Below, one piece after another: positions 1 to 5,370 of a stretch of DNA of 5,370 nucleotides. The position numbers and the translations under genes were made by a program. The stretch is from the NCBI GenBank assembly GCA_020853515.1, contig JADYYU010000416.1:1-5370 (forward strand), read 5' to 3'. The notes under the pieces were generated by a model. The model was not told the origin of the DNA. It did no database searches and saw only the letters and a list, made by a program, of their open reading frames with translations. Position 1 is the stretch's first letter, and each line of letters opens with the position of its first letter. The stretch comes from Chitinophagaceae bacterium. Its GTDB lineage: Bacteria; Bacteroidota; Bacteroidia; Chitinophagales; Chitinophagaceae.

Positions 1-158
1 CGTGTTGCAGACTGCTTCTCATCACTGCTGGCAGCTTTGTTTTCTGTGGCAGCCGTTTTATTTTCTGTCGAAGCGGTATTTTTTGCTACTTTGGGTGAGC
101 AGTCAGACATGATGATAACGATCGCTGCAATCATCGAGAGGGTAACAATTTTTTTCAT
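1..158 (-). CDS. N-terminal part of a small exported protein, probable lipoprotein (3' end outside window)
   Basis: The frame reads from ATG at 158 to the window edge, 52 complete codons without a stop. It starts MKKIVTLSMIAAIVIIMSDC: two lysines, a hydrophobic stretch at about residues 4-17, then Cys20 followed by SPKVAKN. This is the layout of a type II (lipoprotein) signal peptide. The box before the cysteine is Met-Ser-Asp, and Asp at -1 departs from the usual small residue, so lipidation is uncertain. After the cysteine comes a polar Ala/Thr/Glu/Asn/Lys tether made of three heptads, as expected for a flexible linker to a downstream domain that is not in the window. A second in-frame ATG at 164 would add two residues (Met-Ile); I chose 158 because it starts with MKK. 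No Shine-Dalgarno is visible, which is common in Bacteroidota. The product cannot be identified; small lipoproteins with such tethers in this phylum can carry a cytochrome c or other domain, but that is only a guess. Confidence 0.7.
   Translation of the reverse strand, partial: MKKIVTLSMIAAIVIIMSDCSPKVAKNTASTENKTAATENKAASSDEKQSAT
15..77 (-). repeat. Three tandem 21-bp units encoding heptads
   Basis: Units at 57-77, 36-56 and 15-35 encode, in translation order, TASTENK, TAATENK and AASSDEK. The first two units match at 17 of 21 bases; the third is degenerate and recognisable mainly in the protein. The period of seven codons keeps the frame. It probably arose by slippage or short duplication and lengthens the linker after the signal peptide. 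Confidence 0.6.
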
Positions 159-198
159 GATCATAAATTTTGTGCTAATGTAATATTTTTTAGCTGAC

Positions 199-237
199 AA
201 AAAATGCCTGATCCCTGTTTGGCTGCCTGTAAACGGG
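199..237 (-). terminator. Possible Rho-independent terminator after the hydrolase gene
   Basis: On the minus strand, 19 bases after the hydrolase stop codon, CCCGTTT (237-231) can pair with AAACAGGG (220-213). This gives seven pairs with one bulged A and a 10-base loop. A run of six T follows at 204-199, but eight bases separate it from the stem, whereas good terminators have it directly adjacent. It is the only hairpin plus T-run I see in the spacer, so it is a weak candidate. Confidence 0.3.
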
Positions 238-255
238 TCTGAACCGGACTTTCGC

Positions 256-1194
256 TTAGGGTTGAACAATAAACAAGATCATTTCATCCATCATCTTTTT
301 TGACAGCGGTAATTCAGGTTGATTGTAAGACGCAATATTATCCTGCTGCTTGTCAGAAGCAATTTCGGTAAGACAATGGTTCATGTTGGGAACGATCAGC
401 AATTTTGAATTTTTTGCCATCTTGCTGAGTTCATTGGCATTTTTTTCAGGCACCTGCAAATCTTTAGTTCCGTTGATGATCAGAATAGGGCACTGCAGTT
501 TTTTGATTTCTGCTGAGGGATCCAGTTTAAACCACGATTTCATGTAAGGTAATACAGATGGACGCAGCAAACTCAAAAGCATGGGATTGTCACAGGTTAC
601 GTCCATTCCGGCCCGAAGACTGTCCAGCTTTTTGAAGGTTGGCGCTTCCAGTTCACCTAGTTTGCCTTTCAGTTGCTCTTTTACGACCTCACTGGCCGGC
701 ATACTGACCCCGGCGATCGAGATGAACTTATGTTTCTCTTTTGCACACATCATACCTATCAGCGATCCTTCACTATGCCCTGCTACAATGATCTTACTGA
801 AGCGCGGATCTTTATCAAACTTTTCGATCACAGCCGATGCATCGGATATAGACAGCGCAAAATTCATATCCTCTTCCTTAAACTTTTCAAGTTTGCTTTT
901 GCCAACACCACGTTTGTCATATCGCAAACTGGCAATCCCATTCAGGGCCAGGGTTGCAGCCATTTTTTTATAGGCCTCACTTTTAAAACCTTGTCCGTTA
1001 CAATCTCTGTCTGTAGGGCCGCTGCCCGGTATGATGATCACAAGGGGCATAGTACCATGGGCATGTGCCGGCAAAGTGAGCGTACCATAAAGGGTAACGC
1101 CTTTATTGCTTACCGTTTCTTCAGATTCATCAAATCCGTGTGCATAGCTCAGAAAGGGAAGCAGGAATGCAATTGCAAAGAGTAGTTTTTTCAT
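256..1194 (-). CDS. Exported alpha/beta hydrolase (esterase/serine-peptidase-like)
   Basis: Complete 312-residue protein, ATG at 1194, TAA at 256-258. Residues 1-18 form a Sec signal peptide (MKK, hydrophobic core, then Ser-Tyr-Ala before His19), so it should act in the periplasm or outside. The alpha/beta-hydrolase landmarks are in order: an oxyanion-hole strand and loop, IIIPGSGPTDRD (53-64); RYDKRGVGKS (91-100); the nucleophile elbow GHSEGS with Ser141; the acid in NGTKD (Asp245); and the base in NMNH (His273). All three triad residues are present, so it is probably active. The PGSGPTDRD and NMNH motifs resemble the COG1073/serine aminopeptidase-like group that includes the Thermotoga EstD-type carboxylesterases. 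Substrate and exact reaction cannot be told from sequence. Cys65 follows the DRD motif where I would expect Gly in relatives. It starts 51 bp after the macroglobulin stop on the same strand with no terminator between them, so co-transcription is likely. No clear Shine-Dalgarno precedes the start. Confidence 0.93.
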   Translation of the reverse strand: MKKLLFAIAFLLPFLSYAHGFDESEETVSNKGVTLYGTLTLPAHAHGTMPLVIIIPGSGPTDRDCNGQGFKSEAYKKMAATLALNGIASLRYDKRGVGKSKLEKFKEEDMNFALSISDASAVIEKFDKDPRFSKIIVAGHSEGSLIGMMCAKEKHKFISIAGVSMPASEVVKEQLKGKLGELEAPTFKKLDSLRAGMDVTCDNPMLLSLLRPSVLPYMKSWFKLDPSAEIKKLQCPILIINGTKDLQVPEKNANELSKMAKNSKLLIVPNMNHCLTEIASDKQQDNIASYNQPELPLSKKMMDEMILFIVQP

Positions 1195-1198
1195 GCAT

Positions 1199-1206
1199 CA
1201 AATTTA
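1199..1206 (-). promoter_or_regulatory. TAnnTTTG box (Bacteroidota -7 type) just before the hydrolase start
   Basis: The minus strand reads TAAATTTG, an exact match to the Bacteroidota -7 consensus TAnnTTTG, with only four bases between it and the hydrolase ATG. No TTG or TTTG is found about 19 bases upstream, where the -33 element should be. If used, transcription would begin at or next to the start codon, giving a leaderless or nearly leaderless mRNA. It could equally be a chance match in an AT-rich spacer. Confidence 0.2.
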
Positions 1207-1245
1207 CAATCATACAGCAGATATTTACCTATTTGCGGCACGCTT

Positions 1246-4200
1246 TTATTTTACTTCCACACGAATCCCTTCACTATGACTACTGAATTCAGGTGCATAC
1301 ATACATTGAATGGTGCAGATGCCATTTGAGTAATTTCCTTCGTTGGTCACAAACATCGGATATTCAAATACATAAGTGCCTTTGCGCAGCCAGTTAAAGA
1401 AGAAATTGGTGGAGGCATCTTTGGTGGCTTCGTAATATCCGAGTCCGCCCTGATACTTGTAATGGCTGATCACGTTGATGGGTTCAAAGCAGGCCGCCCG
1501 CATATCTTTCATATGTACGTACTCCATATCGCGGTCTACCCGCAGTTCAATCCGCACTTTTATTTTATCACCCACTTTCATGGGGGTTTTTTCGGTAATG
1601 ATAGTCAGCGCGGGACCTTTGTCTGTATTTTTTTCAATAAATAATTGCTTTTTGATACTCAAAGGTGTTTCGGCCCCGGTGATCTTATCCAGATTTTCGA
1701 AGTACTGCCAGTAGACCGCCCCCCAGCTTGTACCACTTCCGGCTGATGTCACTTTCACCTGAATGTTGCCCATAGAGGCTTTTATATCGTCCCTGTCAAT
1801 ACTTGTTTTAAAATATCCGGTACCGGCCTCCTGCTGCTGTTCTTTAGATAAGATTTTTTTGTCGCCCAGGTTGATCTCCACTTCAGGTTGATTCGCAAGC
1901 CAGTCGGTACCCCTGAGCAGCAAGGCATATACTGCATCAGCAGTTGCTTTGCTTGTCTTCCAGTTTTGTGTCTGCTTATTTTTAAGCAGCCATATTTTTA
2001 TTTCATCGATCTCCTGTTCATCAGCACCCAGTTCTGTAAATGTTTCTGCCAGCAGACTTTGGGTTTCCACCGGGGCCTCATACCACCAATAGCCTGCATT
2101 GCCCTCTTTCCAGTACATGCCCATTTCCTCAGAGTGGATGGCGTTTTCGCGCAGCGATTTTAAGATCGCTTTGGGTGTGATCACATCATGCCATCGGTTG
2201 AGTGCCAGTGCTGTCATCCCCTGCATATAGCGGTTTTGCTCTACCCAGTATTTTGCAGCCTGATTTTTATAGTATTCGAAAGCTGTTTTGTTGGTAGCTG
2301 CGATCGCGTGGTCTGGGAAAAAGCTGCGCATATACAGATATTGTATTTGCGTGTATTGAATATTTGGCTGGTTCAGATTCGTTTTATGTTTGACCAGATC
2401 TTCATAATCATTTTTTAGTTTGGTATCCAGATAGGGTATTGCTTTGGCAATGATTTGCAAAATGCGTCGTTCACTGCCTACTTCATTGACACCTAAATGC
2501 AATAATTTACCAATGCCGGTAATGATATATTGAGTCATATACCGATCGTCGGGCATTCCTTTAAACCAGGTAAAACCGCCGTTGGGAGTTTGCATCAGTT
2601 CCAGTTCACGTACCGTGCGCTCCAGTTCACGACTCATTCTGTTGAGGTTAAAGAGCGTGGCTATCTGCTGTTTTTGCTGTTGCTCACTTTTTGCTTCCAT
2701 CACCCAGGGAGTTTCCTGCAGCAAGGCTGATTTCAACTCCTGGTTTTTTTGTAAATTAGAAATTAATGCCGCCGTATCCTTATTTTGCCAGGCCGAAAAT
2801 ATTTCCTTTATTTTAGGTGACGCATTGGCCATATGGGTTGCAAGTACATTTGCATAATAGCGGTTAAACGTTTGTTCGGCACATTCATACGGATAATCAG
2901 TGAGGTAGGGTAAAGCCTGAACGGCATACCATGCAGGATTGCCTGTATATTCTACACTCAGGTTATAATGCCTCAAGGTATTGGATGAAGCTGAGTTCAG
3001 CAGATTTTTGAAGCTGAATTTTTGAGTGCTGTTGACCTTGACCGGCAGGGGTATGGTTTCGGTTACCAGTATTGAATTAAGTAGTACAGGTACCACATTC
3101 ACTTCTCCGTCTGAATAATCTGCCGCCTGCACAATGGTTTTGATTTTCACCGGATTGTTAAAACCTTGCGGAATTTGTATTTTCCATTGTACGGCCTGGC
3201 TTTCGCCTTTTTGAAGTGTAAGGTCTACTTCGTTTCCTGAATTCTTAAAAGCACTGTCGACAATATTTTCAGTGAGTGCGTCAATAAATTGCAGCGTAGC
3301 CTTGCCGGTGATCGCATGGTCGCTGAGGTTGGTCACTTTAGCACGATAGATCATCTGATCGCCCTCCCGTAAAAAGCGGGGTGTATTGGGAACGATCATC
3401 AGTTCTTTTTGCGTAACAGAAGTTGAGCTAAGCTGTCCGCTGCTGAGATTTTGTGTGTGGGCAAATGCCAGTAGTTTCGAGCGGGTGAGTGCTTCGGGGG
3501 CTGTGAATTTTAAAATCACATTGCCTTCCTCATCGGTTTGCAACTGCGGGAAGAAGAAAGCCGTTTCGGAGAAATTTGAACGTAACTGAACAGAGGCCGC
3601 TTTTGATTCTGTACCGGTGTTTAGTTTGTTTTGCCCCCCTGGTTTTTCATCATCAATAGCGCCCGAACCCAGCGGTACTGCTGGTTTTTTCAATGTTACA
3701 CTTTTCAATTCCGGCGCATCTGCTGCTGCTGCTGCTTCAAGTACATCCCCTCTGAATGGTCTGAAATCTTCAGCATCCGCTTCATTTTCTGTGTACACAT
3801 GCTTGTACCGGTTATTTGCCCTGCGGAAAGGACTGAAATTATTTTGCAGGCCCCACCAGTTGAGTTCGGCATATTTTTTTTCATAAGGAGCTAAAATGCG
3901 GGCAGATCTGTAAGATATTTGCCTGCCTTGCTCTGACATAAAATTGTAGCCGGTATTCCATTGGGTGCGGTTGTAGATGGCATGATAAAAATCGAAACCG
4001 CTAAAAGCATGTGATCTGAATGCATCTAAACTGGCATCGTACATGGTTGCCAGCAATTCAGCGCTCACTTTTTCCTTTTGGCTGCCGCTGATCTTAAGTT
4101 TCCATTCCTGCTCGCTGCCCGGCAACATTTTATCTCTGAATGTTTCGAGTGAAATATGCAATTCCTTATTAGTGTAGGGTATATCTATGAACTGTGTTTG

Positions 4201-5370
4201 CGTGTAGTAACGATTGTTTTTGATCAGGTGAAAACTCAGTGAAAGACCACCCCGATCTTCTTCTGTAAGGGGATATTCAAAATGCTGTGTTCCGTTCACA
4301 ACGATCCATTTAGTATTTGACTGCTCTGCTTTGCTGATGCTATACAATAAACTTGCATTTTGATAAGGGGTTGAAACAGCAATAGCGGCCTTTTCGCCGG
4401 GTTGCGCTGTGGTTTTTATATTAGTTAAAAGCAGGTGTTCACCCGGCAGGGCGACAGGTTCAGTATTTGTTGACAAGCGGACGTATTTTTTGTCTGTGAT
4501 TTCTTCCCCATTATTGTCTTTAGCCTTCGCTTCGATGACGTACCAACCATCATTGTTTGCAATTTTTTGCAGATATTCGAGGCCTTCTTTTGTGGTTTGA
4601 ATTGTTTTGGTCCACAAGGTTTTTTCTTCATTCCACTTCAGATAATTGTTTTCATCATTGTATTCGTCGAGCGGAAAATTCTGTCTGAAATCTGCTTCGG
4701 CGATACTGTTGATTTCTACCTTTGGCCACAGCCGTGAGCGGTAGGTTGTGAGGGGTGCGCGTAATTTTTTGCAGGTAATGGTTACATTGGCAGGTATATG
4801 CGTACCTGCCAGATTAGTAGAGTAAATATGGAGGGCGTTAAAATCGTTGAAGTCTGCTTGTGCAGGAAGTTCCAGACGCAGCATCATACTTTGGTAAGAT
4901 ACTGAAACTGTGGTTGATCCGCTTCTTGTTTCTCCATTTAAGTCGGTCACATCTGCAAATACCTCATAATCAAATACCGGGGCTGTTTGCCGGTCTATAC
5001 TTTCGTCCGGTATGGCTTTAAATTGTATCTCAAAGCTGCCATCTGCGCGGGTAACAGTGCTTCCGTGTATGATCTCCATTTCGTCGCTGCTGGGTTGCCC
5101 CCATCTGTAAAACGACCAATAGTAAGGAAAGCGGGCAGTACGCACAACGCGATACTGAACGGATGCTCCGTCAATATTATTTCCTGCAAAGGCTTTGGCC
5201 AGTCCCCGAATCTGAACGGTTTCATTGAGTTTGTAGGTTCCCTGAATGGTATCATAGTTCACTTCAAACTTGGGTCTTTTGTATTCCTCAACCTGGATGG
5301 CAGCAGTGCCGCCTTCAGCTATTAATTGAAATTGACCGTTTAAGAGTCCTTCGGGCGCTGTAAATGTTCC
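1246..5370 (-). CDS. Alpha-2-macroglobulin family protein, thioester-containing (5' end outside window)
   Basis: The frame is open from the window edge at 5370 to TAA at 1246-1248, giving 1374 codons; numbering here starts at the edge. Bacteroidota homologues are often near 1900-2000 residues, so the signal peptide and first macroglobulin domains should lie upstream. In order: end of an MG2-like domain with VEEYKRPKFEV (27-37); further MG beta-domains (about 38-400); a bait-region domain with ETFRDKMLPGSE and LLATMYDASLDAF (about 401-540); a low-complexity bait-like linker (541-598); the A2M domain with NFSETAFFFPQLQTDEEGN (599-617); the alpha-helical thioester domain (about 810-1150) with YECAEQ, Cys830 and Gln833; and a C-terminal domain ending CMYAPEFSSHSEGIRVEVK. 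In this family the Cys-Gln thioester captures an attacking protease after bait cleavage. Both residues are present, so trapping is plausible. It is likely periplasmic or membrane-anchored. Only five cysteines occur (200, 830, 1294, 1352, 1356). GTG at 5262 is internal, not the start. Confidence 0.95.
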   Translation of the reverse strand, partial: GTFTAPEGLLNGQFQLIAEGGTAAIQVEEYKRPKFEVNYDTIQGTYKLNETVQIRGLAKAFAGNNIDGASVQYRVVRTARFPYYWSFYRWGQPSSDEMEIIHGSTVTRADGSFEIQFKAIPDESIDRQTAPVFDYEVFADVTDLNGETRSGSTTVSVSYQSMMLRLELPAQADFNDFNALHIYSTNLAGTHIPANVTITCKKLRAPLTTYRSRLWPKVEINSIAEADFRQNFPLDEYNDENNYLKWNEEKTLWTKTIQTTKEGLEYLQKIANNDGWYVIEAKAKDNNGEEITDKKYVRLSTNTEPVALPGEHLLLTNIKTTAQPGEKAAIAVSTPYQNASLLYSISKAEQSNTKWIVVNGTQHFEYPLTEEDRGGLSLSFHLIKNNRYYTQTQFIDIPYTNKELHISLETFRDKMLPGSEQEWKLKISGSQKEKVSAELLATMYDASLDAFRSHAFSGFDFYHAIYNRTQWNTGYNFMSEQGRQISYRSARILAPYEKKYAELNWWGLQNNFSPFRRANNRYKHVYTENEADAEDFRPFRGDVLEAAAAADAPELKSVTLKKPAVPLGSGAIDDEKPGGQNKLNTGTESKAASVQLRSNFSETAFFFPQLQTDEEGNVILKFTAPEALTRSKLLAFAHTQNLSSGQLSSTSVTQKELMIVPNTPRFLREGDQMIYRAKVTNLSDHAITGKATLQFIDALTENIVDSAFKNSGNEVDLTLQKGESQAVQWKIQIPQGFNNPVKIKTIVQAADYSDGEVNVVPVLLNSILVTETIPLPVKVNSTQKFSFKNLLNSASSNTLRHYNLSVEYTGNPAWYAVQALPYLTDYPYECAEQTFNRYYANVLATHMANASPKIKEIFSAWQNKDTAALISNLQKNQELKSALLQETPWVMEAKSEQQQKQQIATLFNLNRMSRELERTVRELELMQTPNGGFTWFKGMPDDRYMTQYIITGIGKLLHLGVNEVGSERRILQIIAKAIPYLDTKLKNDYEDLVKHKTNLNQPNIQYTQIQYLYMRSFFPDHAIAATNKTAFEYYKNQAAKYWVEQNRYMQGMTALALNRWHDVITPKAILKSLRENAIHSEEMGMYWKEGNAGYWWYEAPVETQSLLAETFTELGADEQEIDEIKIWLLKNKQTQNWKTSKATADAVYALLLRGTDWLANQPEVEINLGDKKILSKEQQQEAGTGYFKTSIDRDDIKASMGNIQVKVTSAGSGTSWGAVYWQYFENLDKITGAETPLSIKKQLFIEKNTDKGPALTIITEKTPMKVGDKIKVRIELRVDRDMEYVHMKDMRAACFEPINVISHYKYQGGLGYYEATKDASTNFFFNWLRKGTYVFEYPMFVTNEGNYSNGICTIQCMYAPEFSSHSEGIRVEVK
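2872..2883 (-). other. Thioester motif codons (Cys-Ala-Glu-Gln) of the macroglobulin
   Basis: The codons TGT GCC GAA CAA encode C-A-E-Q inside YPYECAEQTFNRYYAN. Family knowledge: Cys and Gln form the internal thioester, and the usual pattern is C-x-E-Q (CGEQ in vertebrate proteins). Seen here: both thioester residues and the Glu are kept, with Ala at the variable position. The helical stretch downstream, with GGFTWFKG and MTQYIITGIGKL, fits the expected alpha-toroid fold of the thioester domain. Confidence 0.85.
3577..3750 (-). other. Low-complexity bait-like linker inside the macroglobulin, with a (GCA)5 run
   Basis: This stretch joins the bait-region domain to the A2M domain (starting SETAFF). 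It begins RGDVLE, passes through five alanines encoded by an uninterrupted run of five GCA codons (3721-3735), and continues with a Pro/Gly/Lys/Asp/Ser-rich segment of no predicted fold. It holds several Lys and Arg residues and sits where the bait region of the family lies, so it may be the protease-cleaved segment. That role is inferred from position and composition only. Confidence 0.5.

Noticed and set aside
175..201. Promoter for the small lipoprotein: TTTG (201-198) and TACATTAG (182-175) on the minus strand
   Set aside because: The -7 box has one mismatch and the gap is 15 bases, shorter than the roughly 19 typical of Bacteroidota promoters. The TTTG also overlaps the T-run of the possible terminator.
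673..1185. Plus-strand open frame of 170 codons antisense to the hydrolase
   Set aside because: It lies wholly within the hydrolase gene, its translation resembles no family, and the opposite strand carries an intact catalytic triad. Other plus-strand frames inside the macroglobulin are rejected for the same reason.
1195..1245. Terminator between the macroglobulin and hydrolase genes
   Set aside because: No stem of useful length followed by a T-run is visible in these 51 bases.
3745..3753. Arg-Gly-Asp (RGD) tripeptide at the start of the bait-like linker
   Set aside because: RGD is short and common by chance; nothing else suggests integrin binding in this environmental-type bacterium.
4425..4631. 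Minus-strand 68-codon frame, Lys-rich, starting MKKKPCGPK
   Set aside because: It overlaps the macroglobulin in another frame; the Lys-rich composition comes from reading A-rich codons out of frame.
5260..5262. GTG as the start codon of the macroglobulin
   Set aside because: The frame stays open upstream to the edge and reads as conserved family sequence, so the GTG is an internal valine codon.

Overview
The window looks like Bacteroidota chromosome, most plausibly the Chitinophagaceae/Sphingobacteriia branch. This rests on the Bacteroidota-style alpha-2-macroglobulin (VEEYKRP...FEV, SETAFF-PQL and YECAEQ motifs), AT-leaning intergenic spacers without strong Shine-Dalgarno sequences, and one perfect TAnnTTTG box. 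It is a judgement from memory of protein families, not a database search.

All genes lie on the minus strand, so transcription runs from high to low coordinates. Positions 5370 to 1246 hold the 3' part (1374 codons) of a very large alpha-2-macroglobulin family protein, whose 5' end lies outside the window. After a 51-bp gap, 1194 to 256 encode a complete 312-residue exported alpha/beta hydrolase with an intact Ser-Asp-His triad. A 97-bp spacer (159-255) with a possible terminator hairpin follows. From 158 down to the window edge comes the N-terminal part of a small exported protein with a short Ala/Thr/Glu/Asn/Lys heptad repeat, probably a lipoprotein although its lipobox is atypical.

The tight spacing and shared strand suggest that the macroglobulin and hydrolase are co-transcribed. 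Both should act in the cell envelope: the macroglobulin as a presumed trap for foreign proteases, the hydrolase as an envelope esterase or peptidase of unknown substrate. No link in function is shown by the sequence. I see no mobile element, CRISPR array, tRNA or rRNA. The content is mostly recognisable envelope housekeeping or defence, and I found no strong evidence of a new system. The points most worth checking are the hydrolase next to the macroglobulin, the bait-like linker, the odd lipobox and a possible near-leaderless start of the hydrolase.
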